NCBI GenBank assembly: GCA_020025535.1
Contig: JAHHRY010000007.1
Coordinates: forward strand, 12,630 to 76,629
Length of the DNA stretch: 64,000 bases
Origin: Oscillospiraceae bacterium
GTDB taxonomy: Bacteria > Bacillota > Clostridia > Oscillospirales > Oscillospiraceae
Direction: 5' to 3'
A program made the translations under genes and the position numbers. Position 1 is the first letter of the stretch, and every line of letters starts with the position of its first letter. A model generated the notes under the pieces. The model had not been told where the DNA came from and searched no databases. It saw only the letters and a list, made by a program, of their open reading frames with translations. This document shows, piece by piece, positions 7,692 to 16,816 of the stretch.

Positions 7692-8593
7692 AGGACTGGG
7701 AAAAACAGCTGAAAATCTATCAGCTCATACCGCCGCCCCCGAAGCTGCCGCTGCAGGAATATATCGTCCGGTATCTGGAAGGTTGGGACGACAAATACCT
7801 GAGCTGGTTTTTCCATGCGGCCGAGCCATTACTTAATCAGATGGCACAGGGACTGGTGGTGCGCTACGCCATGTACGGCTTCTTTCTTGATTTGAAGCAG
7901 GCCTGCGTGGAGGGCATTTTGAATGCGCTGCGGGACTACAATCCCGAAAAAGGCACTCCCCTTTGGTGGTATGCCAGGCAGTATCACATTCCCGATGCGG
8001 TGCACAATCTGGTTCGGCAGCTTCGTCCCGGCTTTTCGGTGCAGAGCAAGGACGAATATGATACCCTGCGGAAAGTCATGTGGATGTATCAGGATTTGCG
8101 GCAGAAGCAGGAGCCGAATCCCATAAAGCAGATTTCAGAAGAAACCGGACTTTCCGAAAAGAGGGTCAGCGAATACCTGCAGGCTGGCATGCGAAATATG
8201 TCTCTGGTTCCGATAGAAATGCAGGAAAACGGAGACGAGGACGGAGAAATCACCCATATTCCTGCCCCGGACTATTCTGCCGACCCTGCCCGGCAGCTGC
8301 TTCGTATGGAATGGGAAGAAAAACTGTTTGAGGCATTTGGAACCCTGAGTTACCGGGAACAGGATATTGTGGCCTCCCATCTGGGCTTCTGCCCCAAGTG
8401 TCTGAATACAAAAAATGCTGACGGCAGCAACCGTCAGCGGGAATATTTTGAAGACCTGGCAATCTTCTACGGCCTGACCCCAAAGGCGGCGGCAAAAGTC
8501 TACGACAAGGCCATTGAAAAGCTGAGGAAAGCACTTTGTCCTTGGGAAGAATTCGGGGAGGAAGATCAACTGGTCAGCAGTTCTATGGTATAA
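7688..8593 (+). CDS. RNA polymerase sigma-70-like protein
   Basis: 301 residues, GTG start overlapping the previous stop. The middle carries a sigma region 2/3-like helical part (LDLKQACVEGILNALRDYNP with WWYARQYHIPDAVHNLVRQ) and a region 3-like HTH (IKQISEETGLSEKRVSEYLQ). The C-terminus has a region 4-like HTH (YREQDIVASHL and FYGLTPKAAAKVYDKAIEKL), interrupted by an odd FCPKC insert. This matches the sigma-like proteins carried by Firmicute integrative elements and phages. It may direct transcription of element genes. Core-binding residues cannot be judged by eye, so it might act as a DNA-binding regulator instead. Confidence 0.8.
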   Translation: MKDWEKQLKIYQLIPPPPKLPLQEYIVRYLEGWDDKYLSWFFHAAEPLLNQMAQGLVVRYAMYGFFLDLKQACVEGILNALRDYNPEKGTPLWWYARQYHIPDAVHNLVRQLRPGFSVQSKDEYDTLRKVMWMYQDLRQKQEPNPIKQISEETGLSEKRVSEYLQAGMRNMSLVPIEMQENGDEDGEITHIPAPDYSADPARQLLRMEWEEKLFEAFGTLSYREQDIVASHLGFCPKCLNTKNADGSNRQREYFEDLAIFYGLTPKAAAKVYDKAIEKLRKALCPWEEFGEEDQLVSSSMV

Positions 8594-8597
8594 AACA

Positions 8598-8625
8598 AAA
8601 GCGGCGAGCATATGCCCGCCGCTTT
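8598..8625 (+). terminator. Terminator after the sigma-like gene
   Basis: A 9-bp perfect stem (8598-8606 with 8617-8625), GC-rich with a TTT end, lies 5 bases after the stop. It also lies just past the 3' end of the convergent small gene. Confidence 0.75.
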
Positions 8626-8632
8626 CTCTGAT

Positions 8633-8917
8633 TCATTTACACGAAATTGCCTGTTGGAGTTCTTCCTGCACTTCCCGCTCAAGCGCCATACCACTGGTAA
8701 AACCTAACTTGAAATAAGATTCACACTCAAAGCACTGAGCTCTGTAAATGGTGTCCACCAACTGCTCCACAAGCTTGTAGTGCGGCTCACTGAGCTGAGA
8801 TTTCAGCAGTTCCATCATCTGCCCCACCTGGTGATTTGCCTCCCAGTAATCGGGATTAGAGGGGGTAATCAGATCCGGCGGGGAGTAATTCCCTCTGCAG
8901 AGAGCTTCCAGAATCAT
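8633..8917 (-). CDS. DUF6809-like small protein
   Basis: 94 residues, mostly helical (NHQVGQMMELLKSQLSEPHY and AQCFECESYFKLGFTSGMAL), with a two-Cys CFEC element. The opening MILEALCRGNYSPPDLITPS resembles the DUF6809 family seen on Firmicute mobile elements. An AGGGGGG ribosome site in the tail of tnpV precedes the ATG, so the two genes share a transcript. The function is unknown. Confidence 0.7.
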   Translation of the reverse strand: MILEALCRGNYSPPDLITPSNPDYWEANHQVGQMMELLKSQLSEPHYKLVEQLVDTIYRAQCFECESYFKLGFTSGMALEREVQEELQQAISCK

Positions 8918-8930
8918 GATTGTTGCCCCC

Positions 8931-9303
8931 CTAGCTGTAAATAAGTTCGGCGTAAATGATTCCCCGCACTCTGGCGGCGATGTTGTTCATGGCGCTTACC
9001 CAGGCCATTGGATCAGAGGCCTTTAGCGCTTCTGTGATGCCCTCCTGCTCTTTGAACTGTCGGGTGAGCCCGCTCTTCCATGGCTTCGGCTGCCTCGCTG
9101 GTGTCTGCCAGATGGGCGTCCAGCGTGCATTTGGTGAGCATGTTGTAGTATTTTACTCTGTGGCGGCTCTTGAGAAATTCTCTCCGCCGCTGGCCCCAGA
9201 TGCCGATGGGCCGCTTCTCCTGTGGCGGTAGTTTTACATCCGGCAGCAGATAATCTCCCTGCTGCGAATATGTGCCGCCCAATTCTTCAAATAATGATTT
9301 CAT
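8931..9303 (-). pseudogene. tnpV: tnpV, transposon-encoded protein, frameshifted
   Basis: The gene starts at 9303 (MKSLFEELGGTYSQQGDYLL), a close match in layout to TnpV proteins of Tn4451/Tn5397-type mobilizable elements, whose function is undefined. The expected frame breaks after about residue 78 (EAAEAMEER). Removing one base from the CCC at 9069-9071 restores a second half reading RQFKEQEGITEALKAS and ending RGIIYAELIYS at TAG 8931-8933, the usual C-terminus. Without the repair the product ends at 9013 with an unrelated tail. It is therefore either a true one-base disruption, a programmed shift at the G run, or a sequencing error. The ribosome site lies inside a hairpin (9311-9343). Confidence 0.8.
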
Positions 9304-9310
9304 AACAAAA

Positions 9311-9343
9311 CCTCCTTTGCTGCTCCTATCATAGCAAAGGAGG
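9311..9343. promoter_or_regulatory. Hairpin burying the tnpV ribosome site
   Basis: An 11-bp perfect stem (9311-9321 with 9333-9343) includes the whole AAAGGAGG of tnpV on the minus strand, and on the plus strand is followed by a T-rich run. It could block tnpV translation, terminate rightward transcription, or both. Confidence 0.6.
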
Positions 9344-9432
9344 TTTCTTTTGACGAATGTACGGGAAATTATTTTATTTGCCAGAGTAATTTTCGCAGAC
9401 GGATACCAAATATTCAAAACAACTGGATTTTG

Positions 9433-9461
9433 TTGAATTTAGAGATATTTTGTTGTATTAT
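9433..9461 (+). promoter_or_regulatory. Promoter of the type I R-M operon
   Basis: TTGAAT (9433-9438), 17 bases, then TATTAT (9456-9461), in an AT-rich stretch 31 bases before the hsdM ATG. Overlapping TATAAT (9461-9466 region) makes the exact -10 uncertain. Confidence 0.5.
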
Positions 9462-9492
9462 TATAATATGTTATTTTACAGGAGATAAAGAA

Positions 9493-11943
9493 ATGGCTAT
9501 CAAAAAGAATGAACTTTACAGCTCACTCTGGGCTAGTTGCGATAAACTCAGAGGCGGAATGGATGCATCTCAGTATAAGGACTACATCCTGACCCTTTTG
9601 TTTGTGAAATATGTCACCGATAAATTCAAAGGTGTGAAATATGCGGATATCACCGTCCCGGAGGGCGGTAGTTTTGACGATATGATTGCGCTGAAGGGCA
9701 GCAAAAATATCGGCGAAGGAATGGATAAGGTCATCGCTAAACTGGCAGAAGCCGGCAACAATAACCTCCGTGGTGTTATCGATAACGCCCATTTCAATGA
9801 TGAAGCCAAACTTGGTAAAGGCAAGGAAATGGTCGACAAGCTCACCGGCCTGATCAGCATCTTCCAGCGTTCGGAATTTGACTTCCGGAATAACAAAGCA
9901 GGCGGCGATGATATCCTGGGTGATGCCTACGAGTATTTGATGCGCCATTTTGCTACGGAAAGCGGAAAGAGCAAGGGCCAGTTCTATACCCCTGCCGAAG
10001 TTTCCCGGATTCTTGCCAAGGTGATTGGTATCGACAAGATTGAAGATAACGGAGAAAACTATACTGTCTACGATCCTGCCTGCGGCTCCGGTTCCTTGCT
10101 GATCCGGGCAGCAGACGAAGCACCTTTTGATATTTCTATCTACGGACAGGAAAAAGAAGTTACCACGGCAGGCCTTGCCAAGATGAACCTGGTTCTGCAC
10201 AATAAAGCTTACGGTGAAATCAAGGCAGGCAACACCTTCTCTGATCCCCAGTATTTTGAGGAAGGATCTGACAATGAAATTCTGAAACGCTTCAATTTTG
10301 CAGTGGCGAATCCCCCTTTTTCCTTAAAAAACTGGACAGACGGTTTGAAAGATTACGGCCGGTTTGATTTTTGTGTGGTTAGACCGCCCGAAAAGAACGG
10401 AGATTTTGCTTGGCTTCTGCATATCCTGAAGTCCCTGAAGTCCAACGGTAAGGCTGCCGTGATTCTGCCCCATGGCGTACTGTTCCGGGGTAACGCAGAA
10501 GCAGAAATTCGGAAAGTCATCATTGACAAGGGCTATATCAAGGGCATTATTGGCCTTCCTGCCAACCTGTTCTATGGTACCGGCATTCCTGCCTGCATCA
10601 TTGTGATTGACAAGTCTGATGCAGATGAGCGGACCGGCATTTTTATGATTGATGCCAGCCATGACTTTATGAAGGACGGCAATAAGAACCGTCTGCGGGA
10701 GCAGGATATTTATAAAATTGTGACCACCTTTAACGAGCAGATTGAGGACGATCCCCAATATGCCCGTTTTGTCCCCAATGACGAGATTAAAAAGAAAAAC
10801 GACTATAACCTGAATATTCCCCGGTATATCGACAGCTCTACCCCGGAGGATCTGCAGGATATCGAAGCACATCTCCACGGCGGCATTCCTGCAGCGGATG
10901 TGGATTCCATGGAGAAGTATTGGAACCTGTTTCCCGGACTGAAGGACAAGCTGTTCACTGTCCTGCGGGAGGGCTACTATCAGCTGAATCTGCCCAAGGA
11001 CGAGGTTCGCAGTACCATTTATGCCGATGAAGCCTTTGCGGATTATGTTGGTCGGGTGGACGAGGCCTTCGATGCCTGGAGGCAGGAAGTGGATGAAGGC
11101 CTGCGGAACATTGACGAGCTGGTGGACTTGAAAACATATATTGTGGAACTGTCTCAGGCGCTGGTGTCGAAGTTTGAAGATCTGGAGCTGATCGATAAGT
11201 ACGATGTTTATGAAGTCCTGCTTTCTTACTGGCAGCAGACCATGGCAGATGATATTTTTGTGCTGATTCAGGACGGTTACCTGGCCGGACGGGAAATCGA
11301 GTACGATGTGGAAGTTACCGAGAACAAGAAGGGTGAACGCAAGGAGAAAGTCAAGGGCTGGGACGGGAAGCTGATTCCCAAAGACCTGGTGGAAGCGGCT
11401 TTTTTTGCCCAGGAGCGCCGGAAAATTGACGAGGCCCAAGCAGTTGCGGAAGAAACCCAGAGCCAGCTGGAAGAGCTGACGGAAGAACAGACCGGAGAGG
11501 ACGGAGTGCTGTCCGATTGCCTGAATGACAAGGATGCCGTGGATTCCAAGCAGGTATCTGCCAAACTGAAGGAGCTGAAGAGAAGCGCACCCAGAAGTGA
11601 GGAGTACCGGGTTTTGGCCCAGTATACAGATCTGAGCAAGGCAGTGAAGGATCAGGGAAAGCTGGTCAAGGAACTCAATGCGGAACTGGAAGAAAGTGTG
11701 AAGGCACGGTACGGCACGCTGACCGAGGCAGAGATCAAGGAACTGCTGGTGAACAGGAAGTGGTATTATACCCTTTTTGTCGGCATCAAGTCCCTCTATG
11801 TGACGACCTCCCACAATCTGGCAAACCGGATTGCAGAGCTGGCAGAACGGTACGAGGACACTCTGCCGAGCCTTACCGAAGAAGTGGAAGACTACGAGGC
11901 CAAGGTCAAGGCCCATCTGGAAAGGATGGGATTTGTATGGTAA
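9493..11943 (+). CDS. hsdM: Type I restriction-modification methylase subunit HsdM
   Basis: 816 residues. It transfers a methyl group from SAM to adenine N6 within the sequence chosen by HsdS. The N-terminal HsdM helical bundle (YSSLWASCDKLRGGMDASQY) is followed by the N6-MTase domain with SAM motif DPACGSGSLL from residue 194 and catalytic NPPF from residue 273. The C-terminal ~300 residues are a long charged, coiled-coil-prone extension beyond the usual ~520, as in the larger HsdM forms. The ATG at 9493 was chosen for AGGAGATAAAGAA upstream; an earlier in-frame start has no site and reads as a hydrophobic tail. The last bases overlap hsdS (ATGGTAA), coupling the two. Confidence 0.96.
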   Translation: MAIKKNELYSSLWASCDKLRGGMDASQYKDYILTLLFVKYVTDKFKGVKYADITVPEGGSFDDMIALKGSKNIGEGMDKVIAKLAEAGNNNLRGVIDNAHFNDEAKLGKGKEMVDKLTGLISIFQRSEFDFRNNKAGGDDILGDAYEYLMRHFATESGKSKGQFYTPAEVSRILAKVIGIDKIEDNGENYTVYDPACGSGSLLIRAADEAPFDISIYGQEKEVTTAGLAKMNLVLHNKAYGEIKAGNTFSDPQYFEEGSDNEILKRFNFAVANPPFSLKNWTDGLKDYGRFDFCVVRPPEKNGDFAWLLHILKSLKSNGKAAVILPHGVLFRGNAEAEIRKVIIDKGYIKGIIGLPANLFYGTGIPACIIVIDKSDADERTGIFMIDASHDFMKDGNKNRLREQDIYKIVTTFNEQIEDDPQYARFVPNDEIKKKNDYNLNIPRYIDSSTPEDLQDIEAHLHGGIPAADVDSMEKYWNLFPGLKDKLFTVLREGYYQLNLPKDEVRSTIYADEAFADYVGRVDEAFDAWRQEVDEGLRNIDELVDLKTYIVELSQALVSKFEDLELIDKYDVYEVLLSYWQQTMADDIFVLIQDGYLAGREIEYDVEVTENKKGERKEKVKGWDGKLIPKDLVEAAFFAQERRKIDEAQAVAEETQSQLEELTEEQTGEDGVLSDCLNDKDAVDSKQVSAKLKELKRSAPRSEEYRVLAQYTDLSKAVKDQGKLVKELNAELEESVKARYGTLTEAEIKELLVNRKWYYTLFVGIKSLYVTTSHNLANRIAELAERYEDTLPSLTEEVEDYEAKVKAHLERMGFVW

Positions 11944-13199
11944 AACCGGGATATAAGGAAACAGATGTTGGTGTCATTCCGGAGGATTGGGATGTTCTTA
12001 CTCTAAATTCTATTTATAATATTACATCAAGTAAACGGGTTTTTCAGAGTCAATGGAGAACATCCGGTATTCCTTTTTATCGTGCACGAGAGATTGCTGT
12101 TATGGGTGATGGACAACCTGCCCCCGATGATTTATACATTTCAAAAGAACTCTATGATGAATATTCCAGGAAATATGGCACTATTAAAGAAAATGATGTT
12201 TTAATTACAGGTGTAGGCACACTGGGAAAAGTTTATGTTGTTAATAGGTCTGATAAATTTTATTTTAAGGACGGAAATATTATTTGGTTACAGTGGAAAG
12301 GAAATTTTTCATCAGCTTTTTTGAAGCAACTATATTTCACAACAACACTTACAGATCAAATATTTGGAAATGCGGGAGGAAGTACCGTACCCACATATAC
12401 AATCACAAATGCCAAAGCAACGATGATTCCTGTGCCTACATTTGCGGAACAGCAAAAAATTGCGGAAGTGCTTTCGGATATGGATGGGCTGATTGCATCT
12501 CTGGAAAAGCTGATTTCCAAGAAAAAGGCCATCAAGCAGGGAGCTATGCAGGAACTTCTCACCGGTAAAAAGCACCTTCCGGGATTTACTGGGGACTGGC
12601 AACGTTTTAATTTAGTCCAACACTCTAAAATTAAGGCTAGAATCGGCTGGCAAGGATTAAAAAAGTCAGAATATTTAGATAGTGGCTTCGCTGTTCTAGT
12701 GACAGGGACAGATTTTACTAATGGAAAAGTTCAATGGGAAACTTGTCATTATGTTGATAAGGGACGATATAATCAAGATAAGAACATTCAGCTTAAAAAC
12801 GGTGATATTTTAATTACAAAAGATGGTTCACTCGGAAAAACTGCCTTTGTTCAGGGATTAAACGAACCTGCTACACTCAATAGTGGAATATTTGTAGTGC
12901 GGCCTTTACAGGATACCTATAACCCACAGTTTGTGTATTATGTGTTGTCATCGTTTATTTTTGGAGAATTTCTTGAACAGCTGTCAGCTGGTTCAACGAT
13001 TGTACACCTATATCAAAAGGATATTAACAAATTTGAATTTATGATTCCTCCAAATTTAGAAGAGCAACAAGCCATTGCATCCATTCTTTCCGACATGGAT
13101 GCTGAAATTGAAGCCCTTGAGCAGAAGCTGGCCAAGTGCCGCCAGACCAAGCAGGGTATGATGCAGCAGCTCCTGACCGGTAAAATCAGATTGGTGTAA
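11937..13199 (+). CDS. hsdS: Type I R-M specificity subunit HsdS
   Basis: 420 residues with the standard two-half layout: TRD1 opening GYKETDVGVIPEDWDVLTLN, a first conserved helix (AEQQKIAEVLSDMDGLIASL), TRD2, and a second conserved helix (EEQQAIASILSDMDAEIEAL) ending TGKIRLV. Each TRD reads half of a bipartite target, and the helices set the spacing and bind HsdM. The ATG at 11937 overlaps the hsdM stop. The TRDs are markedly AT-richer than the repeats, as expected for segments exchanged by recombination. A decayed copy of the last 36 codons occurs at 16817-16927. Confidence 0.95.
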   Translation: MVKPGYKETDVGVIPEDWDVLTLNSIYNITSSKRVFQSQWRTSGIPFYRAREIAVMGDGQPAPDDLYISKELYDEYSRKYGTIKENDVLITGVGTLGKVYVVNRSDKFYFKDGNIIWLQWKGNFSSAFLKQLYFTTTLTDQIFGNAGGSTVPTYTITNAKATMIPVPTFAEQQKIAEVLSDMDGLIASLEKLISKKKAIKQGAMQELLTGKKHLPGFTGDWQRFNLVQHSKIKARIGWQGLKKSEYLDSGFAVLVTGTDFTNGKVQWETCHYVDKGRYNQDKNIQLKNGDILITKDGSLGKTAFVQGLNEPATLNSGIFVVRPLQDTYNPQFVYYVLSSFIFGEFLEQLSAGSTIVHLYQKDINKFEFMIPPNLEEQQAIASILSDMDAEIEALEQKLAKCRQTKQGMMQQLLTGKIRLV

Positions 13200-13218
13200 A
13201 GAAAAGAGGTTGTGCTAA

Positions 13219-14907
13219 ATGCGGCTTACATATTTTACAGTCTCGAATTATCGCAGTATTACCAATGCATATAAAATTGATATGCATGACATCACTATTT
13301 TGATTGGAAAAAACAATGAGGGAAAGTCAAACTTAATCAAAGCATTAAATTTGGCTATGGATATTCTTCAGAATGTTCCAATTATGAAATTAAAGAAAGT
13401 TCCGCACCAACTGTATAGCTGGCGGGAAGATTTTCCAATTGAATTACAGGACAAGAAAAAGCTTAAACACAAAGATACTGATTTACGATTGGATTTTCGG
13501 TTGGATGATACGGAAATCACCGAGTTCCACGAAAGAGTTGGATCGATTATCAACGGTGAGCTTTCCGTCTTCATTAAAATCAAAGAAGATGAAAGCATAT
13601 CTATTACTGTTCCTAAGAAAGGAAAAAATGCGACCGCATTAACAGGAAAACTAAATATTATTGCCTCCTTTATTATGCAGCACATCTTTATGCAGTACAT
13701 ACCGGCCATTCGATCCGAATCAGATGCCTATGATGTTATTGGCCGCCTTGTAGACGAAGAACTTCGTCAGACGGGAGATGAGAGATACAAAGAAGCGCAA
13801 AAATATATTGCTGAATATCAACAGGCGCAGCTTGCAAGTTTATCCCAACGTATTAAGGTGCCCTTGGCTGAATTTATGCCGAGTGTCAAATCTGTAAAAC
13901 TGCACTTGTCTGATTCGATAAGTCCACGATATTTAAAAAGAAGGGTATTGTCAGTTGAAATTGATGATGGTGTAATGACAAATTTGTCCCAAAAGGGAGA
14001 CGGTGTAAAGAGTCTGACCACAATGGCTATTTTAAGTCAGACGGATGCCAAAAATAGAATCGTGATTATAGACGAGCCAGAAGCTCATTTACATCCTGAA
14101 GCGGTCCATTATTTGAAGAAAGTATTGTTCAAGCTTGCAAAAGACAACCAGTTGGTTATTTCGACTCACGATCCTATTTTTGTTAACCGGCTCTCGATTG
14201 CTTCCAATATTATCGTTGAAAAAGGAGAAGCTAAGCCAGCACAGCGGATTGACCAGATTAGAAGATTACTTGGCGTAAGGACTGCAGATAATCTAATGTA
14301 TTCCGATTATGTTGTGATCGTAGAAGGTCCCAGCGATAAAAATGTCATGGAAAAGTTCTTGCGGAGAGACCCTGCTTTAGCTGAGCTTTTGAACAACTCT
14401 TTTCTTACTGTGCGATCCATAGGAGGAGTAAATAATCTTCGCAGTGAAATTTACAATCTTGAACGCTATATGTGCAGTTATATAGCTGTTCTTGATAACG
14501 ATGAGGCTGGAAAAGAAGCTGCCCGAGATGTGCAACAGCAGCTGGATATTGGAAGCGACCGATTCCGCTATTTCATGATAAACGGTCCTCGTTCCAAGAG
14601 TGAATTGGAGGACCTATATAAGCCTGATGCCTATAAGACTATGTTGAAACAGGATTTTGAAATTGATATTTCTACCCCATCATTTAAAAACAAAAGCAAA
14701 AAATGGTGTACAAGAATTGAAGAAATTGCCGCTGCTGCTGGTCGTGAGCTCTCCGAAGAAGAACTAAATAATATGAAAAAGACATTAAGTGAATCTGCCC
14801 GTGACGGGGGTGCAGAAGACTGGTTCTCTGACAAAGGGATACAGCTTCTAGATGCTATTAGTAGTGATATAAAATCTGATGTTTTTCGTCTTCTATCACG
14901 TCAATGA
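13219..14907 (+). CDS. OLD-family AAA ATPase with TOPRIM nuclease domain
   Basis: 562 residues. N-terminal ABC/SMC-like ATPase: Walker A GKNNEGKSN near residues 30-38 and Walker B VIIDEPEAHLHPE near residue 283, with ISTHDPIFVNRL after it. The C-terminal TOPRIM domain shows VIVEGPSDK near 366 and LDNDEAGKEAA near 424. OLD proteins cut or nick DNA and act in phage exclusion. It starts 19 bases after hsdS, inside the type I operon, the position held by accessory rlo-type genes in other hsd loci. No partner UvrD-like helicase (as in Gabija) is adjacent, so it is closer to a stand-alone class 1 OLD. Moderately AT-rich relative to hsdM. Confidence 0.9.
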   Translation: MRLTYFTVSNYRSITNAYKIDMHDITILIGKNNEGKSNLIKALNLAMDILQNVPIMKLKKVPHQLYSWREDFPIELQDKKKLKHKDTDLRLDFRLDDTEITEFHERVGSIINGELSVFIKIKEDESISITVPKKGKNATALTGKLNIIASFIMQHIFMQYIPAIRSESDAYDVIGRLVDEELRQTGDERYKEAQKYIAEYQQAQLASLSQRIKVPLAEFMPSVKSVKLHLSDSISPRYLKRRVLSVEIDDGVMTNLSQKGDGVKSLTTMAILSQTDAKNRIVIIDEPEAHLHPEAVHYLKKVLFKLAKDNQLVISTHDPIFVNRLSIASNIIVEKGEAKPAQRIDQIRRLLGVRTADNLMYSDYVVIVEGPSDKNVMEKFLRRDPALAELLNNSFLTVRSIGGVNNLRSEIYNLERYMCSYIAVLDNDEAGKEAARDVQQQLDIGSDRFRYFMINGPRSKSELEDLYKPDAYKTMLKQDFEIDISTPSFKNKSKKWCTRIEEIAAAAGRELSEEELNNMKKTLSESARDGGAEDWFSDKGIQLLDAISSDIKSDVFRLLSRQ

Positions 14908-14951
14908 AGAATTTATGTACGGATAGAATTTTTAAAGGAGGGTACCTGTAA

Positions 14952-16400
14952 TTGGAAAATTTAGATAAATTAGTGCGCCGCCTGTGCCAATATCCGAATG
15001 AAACGCCGTGGCTGGAATTTAAGCATAATAATTATATCCCTGATATGATTGGACAGGATATTAGTGCGTTAGCAAATGGTGCGGCAATGCACGAGAAGAA
15101 TTGTGCATATATGCTATGGGGAATTGATGACGGTACCCATAAGATTGTAGGGACTGATTACGACCTGCAGAAATTGAAAAAGGGCAAACAGGAACTGGAA
15201 AACTGGCTGAGATCTTTGTTGTCCAGAAATGCGGAATTTGAATTTCACACTGTAAAAATGGATAATAAACAGGTTGGAGTGCTCATAATATATAGGGCAG
15301 TGAATCAGACAGTTATGTTTGAAAAAACTGACTATATTCGGGTGGGGAGTTACACGAAAAAATTGAATGAGTATCCTGCTTTACAAGCAAAACTTTGGGA
15401 CAAAATCCGTAATTCCAAATTTGAAGACCGGTATGCTAAGTCTGATTTGGATATGGACTCGGCGCTTCGTTTCTTGGATTATTCTGCTTATTTTGACATC
15501 AACCATATACCTCAGCCTAGCGACAACAAAGGTATTGCCCACTATATGCTTGAAGAAGGCGTTATAGAGGAACAGGATAACGGACTCTATGCCATTACAA
15601 ATATGGGGGCGATTCTTTTCTCAAAGCATTTGTCGGATTTTCAAAGAATTTCTCGCAAGGCTATTCGTGTTGTACAATACGAGGGCAACAATAAAATGAG
15701 TACGCTCAAAGATTTTACTGGGGACAAGGGATATGTCCTAGGCTTTGAGGGGTTAATTCAATTTATCGATGCGCTGATTCCGACGCAGGAAGTTATCAAT
15801 GGAGCGTTAAGAGAAAAGAAATCAGCCTATCCGATTATTGCAATCAGAGAAGCTGTGGCCAATGCGTTGATTCATCAGGATTTTACGATTACTGGCACTG
15901 GCCCAGTTGTCGAAATTTTTAAAAATCGTATTGAAATTACAAATTCAGGTACACCTCTTGTTGATGTGTGGAGAATTATTGATAATCCACCTAAATCGAG
16001 AAATGAAAAATTGGCGGCATTGATGCGCCGTCTTAGAATGTGCGAAGAACTTGGAACTGGATGGGATAAAATTGTCATTTCCTGTGAATTATTCCAACTT
16101 CCAGCCCCTAAAATTGAAGTGTTTGAAGATAGCACAAGAGTTACATTATACTCTGAAATGCCTTTTTCCAACATTCCTCCAGAAGATAAACTTCGTGCCT
16201 GTTATTTGCATGCATGTATTAAACACGTACAAGGGGAGCAGGTAACCAATAGCTCTTTAAGAGAACGCTTCGGATTACCAACATCTTCCTCAGGAAGTGT
16301 TTCTAGATTAATAAGAGATGCTGTTGAATGTAAGATTATTAAACCATTAGATCCTACAACTGCGCCAAGGTATATGAAGTATATTCCTATATGGGCGTGA
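14952..16400 (+). CDS. AlbA_2/Schlafen-type and HATPase_c_4 ATP-binding protein
   Basis: 482 residues, TTG start with AAAGGAGGGT upstream. The N-terminal AlbA_2 (Schlafen-like) domain begins with the hallmark E-x-K (PWLEFKHN, residues ~19-26) and NGAAMHEKNCAYMLWGIDD. A central GHKL-type ATP-binding region has AIREAVANALIHQDF near residue 297 and the G2 element GTGWDKI near 367. The C-terminus is winged-helix-like (NSSLRERFGLPTSSSGSVS). Family members are called transcriptional regulators or divergent AAA-4 proteins, and several are linked to phage defence. Lying between hsdS and hsdR it is probably part of the defence operon; what it senses is unknown. Confidence 0.87.
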   Translation: MENLDKLVRRLCQYPNETPWLEFKHNNYIPDMIGQDISALANGAAMHEKNCAYMLWGIDDGTHKIVGTDYDLQKLKKGKQELENWLRSLLSRNAEFEFHTVKMDNKQVGVLIIYRAVNQTVMFEKTDYIRVGSYTKKLNEYPALQAKLWDKIRNSKFEDRYAKSDLDMDSALRFLDYSAYFDINHIPQPSDNKGIAHYMLEEGVIEEQDNGLYAITNMGAILFSKHLSDFQRISRKAIRVVQYEGNNKMSTLKDFTGDKGYVLGFEGLIQFIDALIPTQEVINGALREKKSAYPIIAIREAVANALIHQDFTITGTGPVVEIFKNRIEITNSGTPLVDVWRIIDNPPKSRNEKLAALMRRLRMCEELGTGWDKIVISCELFQLPAPKIEVFEDSTRVTLYSEMPFSNIPPEDKLRACYLHACIKHVQGEQVTNSSLRERFGLPTSSSGSVSRLIRDAVECKIIKPLDPTTAPRYMKYIPIWA

Positions 16401-16816
16401 TTTTAACTTGCTGGTAACTTGCTGACAAATTAATATGCAGATAAAAAAGAGATTTATTATGCAGTTATAGAGGTATATTGGCCGTGTATATAAATAAATG
16501 TGATTATATAAGTAAATATTTAACTTGCTAACAATATGCTGATTGCTTTTGTGTCTATAATTGAAACACTATAAATTAAAGATAGTAAGAGAATAATATA
16601 AAAATGTTGGTAAGACTATATGGGGCTAAAATTTGCTATATAATTTTCATTAGGTTCTACAAGACTGAAAAGATATAAGTATAAATGAAGTGCCTGCTGT
16701 ATGTTTAAATCTCCAGTATAATATGAGGTATAAGGTGATAATGTAGCATGAGATGATAGTAAAAACGTTATAATTTATATATCTAATAGTAGAATTAGCA
16801 GACCATGACTTTATTT
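16401..16816. other. AT-rich intergenic region with no intact gene
   Basis: About 400 very AT-rich bases after the AlbA_2 gene. I see no open frame with a ribosome site. The last ~30 bases before 16817 may continue the hsdS remnant after a small deletion (a segment around 16790 resembles the EEQQAIAS codons). The phrase AACTTGCTG-AA recurs three times near 16405-16540 as a loose short repeat. Confidence 0.4.

Noticed and set aside
10324..11916. 530-codon leftward frame opposite hsdM
   Set aside because: Antisense shadow; unlike-protein composition rich in Gln/His/Leu and no start signal.
13219..14907. Gabija (GajA) assignment for the OLD protein
   Set aside because: Gabija needs an adjacent UvrD-like helicase GajB; the next gene is an AlbA_2/HATPase protein instead.
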